Positions 16,490-24,334 of a stretch of 64,000 nucleotides of DNA are shown one piece after another (position 1 is the first letter of the stretch; every line of letters begins with the position of its first letter). Below the pieces are notes generated by a model. The model searched no databases, was not told where the DNA came from, and saw only the letters and a program-made list of their open reading frames with translations. Both the position numbers and the translations under genes were made by a program. Source of the stretch: Clostridiaceae bacterium (lineage in GTDB: Bacteria; Bacillota; Clostridia; Christensenellales; CAG-917); the NCBI GenBank assembly GCA_031289315.1, contig JAITPR010000031.1:1-64000 (forward strand), read 5' to 3'.

Positions 16490-17158
16490 ATGCTTTGGCA
16501 ATCTATAGTAAGAGCGTTTGAGTTGATGGGGGAGAACGATCCCCTCTTAAACGAAATAATCGCCACAACCATGAAAATGGCATTTACAAGTTCCGCATTG
16601 GCACTCCTTATAGGGGTGCCTTTCGGAATTTTAATAGGCATTTCCAAGTTTCCCGGCAAAAAAATAGTGATTACCGTGCTTCACGCTTGTATGGCGCTTC
16701 CGTCCGTGGTGGTGGGCTTGACGCTGTACATTCTTTTCTCCGGCACCGGAGCTATTTATTCGGTACGGCTTATGGTGGTGGCGCAGGTGGTGCTGATAGC
16801 TCCCGTTACCGCGGGCATGGCGGAAAGCTACGTGACCGCGCTAAGTCCGTGGTTGACGGAAACGGCGAAGGGCTTGCGCCTCAAAAAGCCTAAGGTCTTG
16901 TTCCTTGCCGTGAACGAAAGTAAGTATCAATTTATAGTAATTTACCTCATGGCGTTTGCACGTTCGATTTCGGAAGTGGGCGCGGTGCAAATCGTCGGCG
17001 GCAATATCCTACACGAAACTCGCGTTATGACTACGGCGATTGCACTAAACTATAATATGGGGCAGTTCCGTTATGCCGTTGCATTGGGTATAATCCTCTT
17101 GCTGATAGCCTTAGGCGTAAATACCGTCGCCACTATAATACAACACAAACTCAAGTGA
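16490..17158 (+). CDS. tupB: Tungstate ABC transporter permease TupB
   Basis: A 222-residue permease with about five membrane helices. The cytoplasmic coupling (EAA) loop is visible as ETAKGLRLKKPKVLFLAVNESKYQF, followed by the conserved ARSISEVGAVQIVGGN typical of TupB/ModB-like permeases. Size matches TupB (about 230). It starts 2 nt after the tupA stop with no separate ribosome site, so it is probably translated by coupling to tupA. Substrate assignment rests on tupA and tupC. Confidence 0.9.
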   Translation: MLWQSIVRAFELMGENDPLLNEIIATTMKMAFTSSALALLIGVPFGILIGISKFPGKKIVITVLHACMALPSVVVGLTLYILFSGTGAIYSVRLMVVAQVVLIAPVTAGMAESYVTALSPWLTETAKGLRLKKPKVLFLAVNESKYQFIVIYLMAFARSISEVGAVQIVGGNILHETRVMTTAIALNYNMGQFRYAVALGIILLLIALGVNTVATIIQHKLK

Positions 17159-17324
17159 GTCACGGACTTGTCGGCTACTGTCATCGGCGGTGTCATAAGA
17201 GTAACCGGAGATGACACGCTGTGCGGTAGGCAAGCTTTAAAAACCGCGCTTAGATACAGCGGCGATGAACCGACGGGATAGTGCGCGATGCTTCGTCCGG
17301 CATAAGGAGAAACCGTCTTAAATA

Positions 17325-17984
17325 ATGTTGACAATTGAAAATTTAAAAAAGAGATACGGAGAAAGAACCGTTCTTGACATAGAAAGACTGGAGTTTGAAG
17401 ACGGAAAAAGGTATGCGTTGTTAGGCGCAAACGGTTCCGGCAAATCGACGTTGCTCAAAATTTTGGCGGGTACGGAACGTGCGTCGGAAGGGCGGACGGT
17501 TTTTCCGGACGGGGTAAAAACCGCTTTTATGCCGCAGCATGCGGTTGGATTTAAGCTTAGCGCGGAAAACAATTTAAGAATTGTGTGCAATGATAAGGCA
17601 CTAATTGCCGCCGCGCTAAAGGAATTTGATTTAGGCACGCTTAAAAGCAAAAACGCGGCGAAGCTGTCCGGAGGAGAAACACAGCGGCTTGCTTTGGCAA
17701 GAACGCTGTTGGTTCCGTTTACACTGTTGCTATTGGACGAACCGACCGCCGCTATGGATTTAAACAGCGCGCAAGCGGCTTGCGACGCGATAAAGCGCGC
17801 CGTAACAGATTCTATTGCAACGCTTGTGTTTGCAACGCATTCATTGCCGCAAGCGGTTAGGCTTGCCGATTTCCTTATCTTTATGGACGGCGGCGTGATT
17901 GCCGAGGTTATGTCCTCCGAATGCCCTCTTACGGACGTAAAGGATGTGCGCGCACAAGCGTTTTTAAAGTCGATAATAGGCTAA
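17325..17984 (+). CDS. tupC: Tungstate ABC transporter ATP-binding protein TupC
   Basis: A 219-residue ATPase subunit. Walker A GANGSGKST (34-42), Q-loop near MPQHAV (69-74), signature LSGGETQ (114-120), Walker B LLLLDEP (134-140), D-loop AAMD and H-loop His172 in VFATHSLPQ are all intact. There is no C-terminal regulatory TOBE domain, as is usual for TupC. It lies 166 bp after tupB, an unusually wide gap for such an operon, and has AAGGAG some 15 nt before the ATG. The gap shows no terminator, so it is probably co-transcribed. Confidence 0.9.
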   Translation: MLTIENLKKRYGERTVLDIERLEFEDGKRYALLGANGSGKSTLLKILAGTERASEGRTVFPDGVKTAFMPQHAVGFKLSAENNLRIVCNDKALIAAALKEFDLGTLKSKNAAKLSGGETQRLALARTLLVPFTLLLLDEPTAAMDLNSAQAACDAIKRAVTDSIATLVFATHSLPQAVRLADFLIFMDGGVIAEVMSSECPLTDVKDVRAQAFLKSIIG

Positions 17985-18202
17985 AAACGGCGGGTGTGTG
18001 CGGCTAATTTCGACAAAAGAGGCGCTGCAAAAGAAGCAAAATGCCGAATTGCGCCGAATTTGACTATTATCAAATGCAATTGATTTAATAAACCCGCGAT
18101 TTTACAAAAACTAGATGCGTTCTGTGTTTTATACGGGTTGGTATACCCGGCTTATTTATTGCCGATTTATGTCTATTTACAAGCTGTAAGGTGCGCGAAA
18201 AA

Positions 18203-18658
18203 CTATTTGTCGTCATTGCAAAGCTCTATTGTGTCACCGGCTTTTATAACGCCTCCGCGCAATACTTTGGTGAATATGCCTTCCTTAGGCATGATACATG
18301 TTCCGGATATTCGCGCTATTTCGCACCCGTCGCCGGCATGACATTTCTTGCCTATTTGTGTAACTTGGTGTAAGGTTTCGCCGATTTTTAACAGTGTACC
18401 AACGGGAAGTTCGTAGAGAACTATACCTTGCGTAGTTATATTTTCGGCAAATTTACCCTCACATAATCCGGGAACGTCGTAGGCGCGCATCTTATAAATA
18501 CTTTCTATTCCAAGTAGGCTCACTTGTCTTTTGCTTCCGGTTTCGGCATGTGCATCGCGTTCTATGCCAAAATTCTCTATTAAACGCGCGGTCTCCACAG
18601 GGGTTTTGATAACGCCCTTTTTTTCACTTATGTTAACGGCTAATACTTTTGCTTCCAT
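18203..18658 (-). CDS. MOSC-domain protein
   Basis: A 151-residue MOSC domain (molybdenum cofactor sulfurase C-terminal type), a family thought to handle sulfur for or bind the molybdopterin cofactor. The start is taken at 18658 (MEAKVLAVNISEKKG), where the family begins and GGAG lies upstream; the open frame extends 30 codons further without family similarity. The RQVSLLG segment, CHAGDGCEIA (conserved Cys) and the IMPKEGIF segment are present. Single MOSC proteins next to moaC are common in Clostridia. Last gene of the cofactor run; it ends tail to tail with tupC. Confidence 0.88.
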   Translation of the reverse strand: MEAKVLAVNISEKKGVIKTPVETARLIENFGIERDAHAETGSKRQVSLLGIESIYKMRAYDVPGLCEGKFAENITTQGIVLYELPVGTLLKIGETLHQVTQIGKKCHAGDGCEIARISGTCIMPKEGIFTKVLRGGVIKAGDTIELCNDDK

Positions 18659-18778
18659 ATTTTCACATATCTCCAGGGTGGATTTAGGTTTGCATGCTTG
18701 TTTGTTTGGTGGCGCGTGTTGGGTTCCCGAAAGTGCTTTAATTCGCAAGAGATTACTTTTTCGCTCCGCTCTTATATG

Positions 18779-18850
18779 GGTGTGGATGATTTTCGCGGTG
18801 ACAAAATATTTTCTTGCCTAGCAAGTCATCACCGCGGATTGTCCGCATTC
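18779..18850 (+). repeat. Palindromic element overlapping the moaC 3' end
   Basis: GGTGTGGATGATTTTCGCGG, then TGACAAAATATTTTCTTGCC, then TAGCAAGTCATCACCGCGG and ATTGTCCGCATT. It is a long imperfect palindrome that matches the copy at 13322 across arms and centre. Its right arm lies inside moaC and encodes the last residues and stop. Confidence 0.85.
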
Positions 18851-19314
18851 CTTAGGTAATGCCCCGATTTGCCGCCGGTTTTTTCCAGTAAACGTATGTC
18901 GGTTATTAACACATCCTTGTCTATAGACTTTACCATGTCGTAAACCGTAAGCGCCGCGACGCTAACCGCGGTTAAAGCTTCCATTTCCACGCCAGTAACC
19001 GCAGTTGCGCTTACCTCTGCACAAATCACCATTTCAGTATCATTTAATGGTTTAAATTCAACTTTCACATGGTTTAAAGGTATATTATGACAAAGAGGAA
19101 TGAGTTCGGATGTTTTTTTCGCCGCCGCTATGCCGGCAATTTCCGCTATTGTCATTACGTCGCCCTTGCGTATTCCGCCGTTTGTAACACGTTCTAATGT
19201 TTCCGGTTTCATGACAATTTTTGCCTCTGCGCGTGCCGTTCGCATGGTTATGGACTTTTTGCTTACGTCGACCATATTCGCGCTGCCGTCCTTGTTTATG
19301 TGACTTAAATCCAT
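18829..19314 (-). CDS. moaC: Cyclic pyranopterin monophosphate synthase MoaC
   Basis: A 161-residue enzyme of the second half-step of pterin-cofactor synthesis, turning the MoaA product into cyclic pyranopterin monophosphate. Family features are intact: FxxINxxGxxNMVDVS start, the KGDVMTIAEIAGI helix, PLCHNIPLN with the active-site His, GVEMEALTAVSVAALTVYDMVKSIDK and LLEKTGGKSGHY end. It begins 3 nt after the moaA stop, with its ribosome site inside the end of moaA (GAGGCTGATAT). The C-terminal residues RNADNPR and the TGA come from the arm of a palindromic element. Confidence 0.95.
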   Translation of the reverse strand: MDLSHINKDGSANMVDVSKKSITMRTARAEAKIVMKPETLERVTNGGIRKGDVMTIAEIAGIAAAKKTSELIPLCHNIPLNHVKVEFKPLNDTEMVICAEVSATAVTGVEMEALTAVSVAALTVYDMVKSIDKDVLITDIRLLEKTGGKSGHYLRNADNPR

Positions 19315-19317
19315 ATA

Positions 19318-20259
19318 TCAGCCTCCTATGCGATTCATATCTCTGTTTTGCAATATGTTTTCATCTAAGCGTTGCGCGCGCGGCTTTGTTTTTACCGCGG
19401 CTTCAATTGCGGCGCGTAGCGCCGGACCGTCGCTTATGAACGGCTTTAAATCCGTCTCTCCCGACTGGAGAAGACAAGGCAAGAGCATTCCGTCTGCGGA
19501 GATTCGCACCTTATTGCAACGGTCGCAGAATTTATGCGATACGGAGGTTATAAGCCCTATGTGCGCGCCGTCCGCATCGTATATCTCCGCAACGCCGTCG
19601 CTTTTCAAGTGGGGCGGATTGTCGAGAGCGGTGAGTATCTCCTCAGCGGAGATGAAAAGCCCGACCTGTTTTACGCATTGCGACGCAAACGGCATCATTT
19701 CGATAAATCGCACCGTAACGCCGTTTTCTTTGGCGAACCGTGCGTAGTCCTTTATTTCGCTATCGTTTACGTTGCGCATAATTACGCAGTTTATTTTAAT
19801 TTCGTCGAAGCCAGCGGCTTTTGCTGCCTCAAGACCTTTCAGTACGTCTGTAAGCTTGCCGCCGCGCGTGATTTTTTCGAAAGTGTTTGTATTTAGGCTG
19901 TCCAAGCTGATGTTTACGGTTTTTACTCCGGCGTCTTTCAGCGATACTGCAAAGGTCGGCAACAGCACTCCGTTTGTAGTTATTCCAAAATCCTTTACGC
20001 GCGGCGATTTGCCGATATGTTCCGCTAAGGTTAGCAGTCCGCGCTTTAGGAGGGGTTCGCCGCCGGTGAGTCGTATTTTGGTAACACCCAAATCCGCCAG
20101 AGCGTCTATTACCAATAGGTAGTCCTCTAACGACAGCATTTCCGAATGCGGTTTTTTTACGACACCGCTTTCGCCCATGCAGTAAATGCACCGAAAATTG
20201 CAAAGGTCGGTGACGGATAAGCGCGCATATGTGATTTTTCTATTATATAAGTCTTCCAT
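19318..20259 (-). CDS. moaA: GTP 3',8-cyclase MoaA
   Basis: A 313-residue radical SAM enzyme that starts molybdopterin synthesis from GTP. The N-terminal [4Fe-4S] cluster cysteines are Cys20, Cys24 and Cys27 (CNFRCIYC); the GGEPLL SAM-binding segment follows; the C-terminal cluster is held by Cys245, Cys248 and Cys262. The protein ends in GG, the double-glycine tail needed for activity in known MoaA. GGAG lies about 10 nt before the ATG. Slightly shorter than the usual 325-330 but complete. A 181-bp gap separates it from the fused moeA gene, with an inverted repeat (TTAACG...CGTTAA, 20375-20394). Confidence 0.95.
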   Translation of the reverse strand: MEDLYNRKITYARLSVTDLCNFRCIYCMGESGVVKKPHSEMLSLEDYLLVIDALADLGVTKIRLTGGEPLLKRGLLTLAEHIGKSPRVKDFGITTNGVLLPTFAVSLKDAGVKTVNISLDSLNTNTFEKITRGGKLTDVLKGLEAAKAAGFDEIKINCVIMRNVNDSEIKDYARFAKENGVTVRFIEMMPFASQCVKQVGLFISAEEILTALDNPPHLKSDGVAEIYDADGAHIGLITSVSHKFCDRCNKVRISADGMLLPCLLQSGETDLKPFISDGPALRAAIEAAVKTKPRAQRLDENILQNRDMNRIGG

Positions 20260-20440
20260 TTTACGGTACTCCGAATGGGGCGTTGTCGGCGGTTTTTAAG
20301 CGAATTTTTAGGTTATTTTCGCATATATTGGGCAATTTTCACATGAGGTAATAAATACGCTCACAAAGGCAATGTTAACGTAATCAAACGTTAAAAAAGC
20401 TTAACATTCACATTAAAAGCCGTTTTAGTACGGACATGCC

Positions 20441-22318
20441 TTAGTCTATGCGAATTATTTCTCCTATGCCGTCCAGTGTGTAACCGCCTAAGGAGGCAAC
20501 GCGGCGTTTGAATTCTTTTGAGCGCAATACCGCGATAAACTGTTGCAAACGCGGGTCGTCAAGCGTTTCCGGTCGCACTAGAAAATCGTAGCTTTCGTTG
20601 CCTACGGGCGTGAAATTCAAGCCCATAGCCTTTGCCGCGGAAAAGATACCCAACCCCGTATTAAACGAGCCTTCCTTGACCGCCGCGGCTACCGCTAGGT
20701 GTGTGATAAACTCCTTTTCGTAGCCACGTATTTGCTCCTGAGAGATACCAGCTTCCTTCAGCTTTGCGTCAAAGAGAATTCGGGTACCGGCTCCCCGTTG
20801 GCGGTTAGCGAACATCAAGCCCTTTTCTTTTATATCGGAGATGTCTTTAATGACATCCGCTCCGTAACGCGAATATAGCCCTTGAACGCGCCCAACGCCC
20901 TTGATTAAAATCATAGGTTCCTCGAAGCAACGCTTTACGTAAGGTATATTATATTTTACTGTTTCCTCGTCTAGAAGGTGTATGGGCGCAACGTGGCACT
21001 CGCGTCGGAGCATTGCGGTAATTCCACCGGTGCTGCCCGTGTGCGAGGATTTAACCGGAATGACATCGGAAATTACATCTATTATCAAATCATGGGAACC
21101 TATCACGACTAAGGCTTTCTTAATCTCGTTTAAGTCGTTTAAAAGTTCGATTTTGACTTTTTCACCCGCTTCCAAACCTTCGCAAAGGCGGGGAATTTTC
21201 AAAATCCCGTCAGCTTTTACTAGACTCATGACAGCCGCCGCACCGCGCTCCAAAGGAGTTGTTACCAATATCCCCAACACCTCTCCTAATGACACGCGTA
21301 CAAATTCCTCGTGTTTGAAGGAGGACACTACACGGCGCGTAAGAGAGGCTTCCGCCGTAACGGGGCAGGTATTTGCTTTGCCGCTCAATACGTTAAGAAC
21401 CGGAACTACGACCCTTTCAAACACGAGGTTTGCGGATACCGGATAGCCGGGTATGCCTATAACCGGTTTGCCCGATACTACGCCTAAAATCGTCGGCTTT
21501 CCGGGGCGTATTGCAAGCCCGTGTGTTACCACTTCTCCCAACGCGGATATGACGGACGCCGTAAAATCTTTGGTTCCCGCGGACGAGCCGGCGTTTATTA
21601 TTACCGCATCATTTTCTTGTAGCGCGGCAAGAAGAATAGTTTTTAGTGCTTCGGTGTCGTCCTCCGTGACGGCATAGCGCTTAGGAACCGCGCCCGCAAT
21701 CCGTGCCGAAGCGGCAAAAGCGATGCTGTTGGATTCCATAAGCTTTCCGGGTGCAAGCTTGTCAGGGGAGTCTACCATTTCGCGTCCGGTCGGAATAATG
21801 CCTATGCGCGGGCGCTTTAATACCTTTACGGTTTTTGCGCCCGATGCCGCTAAGGCTCCGGTTGCCGCCGGCTTTATCTCCGCAAATGACGGGAGAATAA
21901 GCTCTCCTGCGGCTACGCTTTCGCCCACCGCCCGTATGTTCTGCCATGGATGAGACGCCGCGGTAATTTGCACGGTACCCTCCGAAAGTACCATTACGTC
22001 TTCGGTCATTATAACGCTGTTGAAACGCGAATTAATCAGGTTTCCTGTGTTTATATATTCGAAATCGCCATGTAAAGTCAGCGTTATCGGCGTAAGCTCC
22101 GTCGCACCTTCAGTTGTCGTCGAATTTACCGCTATACCGTCCATCGCCGCCGCGTTATATGCCGGGTCGGAAAGGCGCGCAAAAACCGCTTCGGCAGTTA
22201 TGCGTCCGCAAGCGTTTTGCACGGTAACTTTCTCCGTGCGTGTCAGTTTAGAGAACCGTTTAAGATATTCGGTCAGTGCGGTCTCAAAATCGTTGTTTTC
22301 GATGTATGAATTTTGCAT
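20441..22318 (-). CDS. MoeA fused to a periplasmic-binding-protein-like domain
   Basis: A 625-residue two-part protein. Residues 1-400 are MoeA (molybdopterin molybdotransferase, inserts the metal into the pterin): substrate region DPAYNAAAMDGIAV, the catalytic NAGSSAGTKDF and GIPGYPVSANLVFE segments, and domain IV. Residues about 405-625 are a PBP-like domain (VVIGSHDLIIDVI..., GSTGGITAMLRRECHVAPIHLLD, GLMFANRQRGAGTRILFD, FLVRPE), similar to domains fused to MoeA in many Clostridia and archaea and probably able to bind a metal oxoanion or pterin ligand. No membrane or signal segment, so it acts in the cytoplasm. It may be the tungsten- or molybdenum-specific insertase of a pair with the next gene. 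Confidence 0.9.
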   Translation of the reverse strand: MQNSYIENNDFETALTEYLKRFSKLTRTEKVTVQNACGRITAEAVFARLSDPAYNAAAMDGIAVNSTTTEGATELTPITLTLHGDFEYINTGNLINSRFNSVIMTEDVMVLSEGTVQITAASHPWQNIRAVGESVAAGELILPSFAEIKPAATGALAASGAKTVKVLKRPRIGIIPTGREMVDSPDKLAPGKLMESNSIAFAASARIAGAVPKRYAVTEDDTEALKTILLAALQENDAVIINAGSSAGTKDFTASVISALGEVVTHGLAIRPGKPTILGVVSGKPVIGIPGYPVSANLVFERVVVPVLNVLSGKANTCPVTAEASLTRRVVSSFKHEEFVRVSLGEVLGILVTTPLERGAAAVMSLVKADGILKIPRLCEGLEAGEKVKIELLNDLNEIKKALVVIGSHDLIIDVISDVIPVKSSHTGSTGGITAMLRRECHVAPIHLLDEETVKYNIPYVKRCFEEPMILIKGVGRVQGLYSRYGADVIKDISDIKEKGLMFANRQRGAGTRILFDAKLKEAGISQEQIRGYEKEFITHLAVAAAVKEGSFNTGLGIFSAAKAMGLNFTPVGNESYDFLVRPETLDDPRLQQFIAVLRSKEFKRRVASLGGYTLDGIGEIIRID

Positions 22319-22389
22319 TTTATAATTTAGGCTTTCGTCGTGTGATTTTCGTCAAATCGGAGAGGGGCTAAATGCGATGTTTACATGCA

Positions 22390-23583
22390 CTACAGTAAGT
22401 CCGTAATTTCGATAGTTTGCCCTTTGTATACGCCCTCCGCATTATCGGGAAGCACGGCTAGCGCATCCGCTTTAAAAAATGAGGACAGCAAGCCCGATTT
22501 TCCTAGCACGGGGAAAGCCTCTCCACTGCGAAAGGCTACCGGTTGAAAGGTGGTCTTTCCGGGGGAGGACGGAAAATTTATTCCCGCAATCGCTGTTTTT
22601 TTAGCTACGAAGCCGCCTCTTTTTTCGTCTATGGCTTTGAGTATCAATGCCTTGAAGACGATTGCTGCCGCCGCGGGATGCCCGGGAAGTCCAAAAATAG
22701 GTTTACCGTTTGCCATTGCGGCAAGCGTGGGCTTGCCGGGTTTTATCGCTACTCCGCGTATTCGAAGCCCGTATTTCTCCATTGCGGTTTCTGTGAAGTC
22801 CTTAGCCCCTACGGAGCTTCCCCCAGATATGAGAACTATATCAGCATCGGTTAGCGCCGTTTCTATTGTGTTTGACAACGCGGTAAGATCGTCCTTAACC
22901 GTGGTTATTCCTACTACGGAGTGTCCCGCGGCAACCGCAAGTGAGGACAAAAGCGTCCCGTTCGCGTCGTATATTTTTCCTTCGGATATAGACGAAGCGT
23001 CCGTTATAAGCTCGTCGCCAGTTGAAATGACGGCGAATTTAAGCGGCTTAAAAACCGTAACGGCACTTAACCCCGTTGCCGCGGCAACGGCGACGACGTA
23101 TGGAGTAATCAGAGTTCCTTTCGGTATCGCAGTATTGCCGATTTTCCCATCATCACCCTTAAAAGTAATATTTTCGCCTAATGAAACTGACTTTTGGATA
23201 CAAATAAGATTTCCGAGTGTGTCGGTATTTTCAAACATGACCACGGCGTCGGCACCGTTGGGAAGCATGGCGCCGGTGGAAATTTTATAAGCCTCCCCGG
23301 CGTTTATGCACATGGAGGTCGGTTGTCCCATGACGGCGGCTCCGACGAAATTCAGCATTGCGGGTACGGACTCCGTCGCGCCGAAGGTGTCGCGGGAACG
23401 TACGGCGTATCCGTCGACAACAGAGCGGTCGAACGACGGTAAGTCGGCGGAAAATTTCACGTCTTCGGCTAGCCGCATTCCGGTCGCACGGTAAAGTGGC
23501 GACACCGTAATTATACCGTCGTTTATGATTTCTTTTATAATTTCCTTTGCGTAGGAATAGGTTGTCGCGTTGATAAAATTCAT
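22390..23583 (-). CDS. moeA: Molybdopterin molybdotransferase MoeA
   Basis: A 397-residue MoeA. The N-terminal domain (ADLPSFDRSVVDGYAV), the MogA-like domain with SGGSSVGAKDFT and GLPGHPAAAAIVF, and a short C-terminal beta domain ending AEGVYKGQTIEITDLL are all present. It inserts molybdate or tungstate into adenylylated pterin. Having a second, domain-fused MoeA gene 71 bp downstream suggests a pair with different metals or partners, as found in organisms that use tungsten. No strong ribosome site before the ATG. Confidence 0.93.
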   Translation of the reverse strand: MNFINATTYSYAKEIIKEIINDGIITVSPLYRATGMRLAEDVKFSADLPSFDRSVVDGYAVRSRDTFGATESVPAMLNFVGAAVMGQPTSMCINAGEAYKISTGAMLPNGADAVVMFENTDTLGNLICIQKSVSLGENITFKGDDGKIGNTAIPKGTLITPYVVAVAAATGLSAVTVFKPLKFAVISTGDELITDASSISEGKIYDANGTLLSSLAVAAGHSVVGITTVKDDLTALSNTIETALTDADIVLISGGSSVGAKDFTETAMEKYGLRIRGVAIKPGKPTLAAMANGKPIFGLPGHPAAAAIVFKALILKAIDEKRGGFVAKKTAIAGINFPSSPGKTTFQPVAFRSGEAFPVLGKSGLLSSFFKADALAVLPDNAEGVYKGQTIEITDLL

Positions 23584-23722
23584 GTAGGTTAGGGAGTGGA
23601 TTGGTAGCGAGTTGCTTTTTCCGTAGAATGTGTTTTTCTGACGACATTCGCGGTTGAGTTGCCGGCTGGTAGGATTGTTTTTTATTTTTTTGCGCAGTCG
23701 GATGCCACTTCAAGCTTAGGGC

Positions 23723-24238
23723 TTATTTTCTTGCGCAATCGGACGACGCTTTAAGCAGGATATCAAGCCCGTGACAAAGAGTATCCAAGATAAAAGTTAA
23801 AGCTTCGTCGACCGCTTTAGGGGAGCCGGCAAGATTAACAATCAGGGTGTTCTTTCTGATGCCGCTTACCGCGCGTGAGAGCATAGCTCTTTCGGTGTAC
23901 TTCATGCCGTTTGCTCGGATAGCTTCTGAAATGCCGGGGGCTTCTCTTTCGATTACCGCCTTAGTCGCCTCCGGAGTGTTATCGCGCGGAGAAAAGCCCG
24001 TACCGCCGGTAGTCAGTATGAGATTGAGCTTTAAATCGTCCGTGAGCCGTAATAGAGCCTTCTCTATGCCTTGCAAGTCGTCCGATATAACGATGTATTC
24101 CTTGACGTCGAAAACGGCGTTGCCGTTCACGTCGCGACGGTTATCTAAAATTTCTTTAATCAGAGTACCGCTTCTGTCGACACGCCCGCCCTTGGCGCAA
24201 GTGTCGCTTAATACCACAATTCCGACGGTATATTTCAT
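23723..24238 (-). CDS. Molybdopterin adenylyltransferase (MogA/MoaB family)
   Basis: A 171-residue protein that adenylylates molybdopterin before metal insertion. It opens with VGIVVLSDTCAKGGRVDRSG, has TTGGTGFSPRDNTPEAT (the family's nucleotide-binding loop) and ends with a helix of the same family. Length 160-175 is normal for MogA/MoaB. It is the first gene of the run mogA-moeA-moeA fusion-moaA-moaC-MOSC, all on one strand with gaps of 3-180 bp. AAGGGGAA precedes the ATG. MogA and MoaB cannot be told apart safely. Confidence 0.92.
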   Translation of the reverse strand: MKYTVGIVVLSDTCAKGGRVDRSGTLIKEILDNRRDVNGNAVFDVKEYIVISDDLQGIEKALLRLTDDLKLNLILTTGGTGFSPRDNTPEATKAVIEREAPGISEAIRANGMKYTERAMLSRAVSGIRKNTLIVNLAGSPKAVDEALTFILDTLCHGLDILLKASSDCARK

Positions 24239-24300
24239 AAGTTCCCCTTTTATTGTATTGTATTGTCTTTGTCAATAGCTATCGGTTTTCGGTTTTTGCC

Positions 24301-24334
24301 GAAAATATTTTGTCACCGCGAGTTGTTCACACTC
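24301..24334 (+). repeat. Half copy of palindromic element
   Basis: GAAAATATTTTGTCACCGCG then AGTTGTTCACACTC matches the right half of the palindromic family. It ends at the 3' end of the symporter gene on the opposite strand. Confidence 0.75.

Noticed and set aside
18659-18748. Upstream extension of the MOSC frame
   Set aside because: No family similarity; the chosen Met matches the usual family start.
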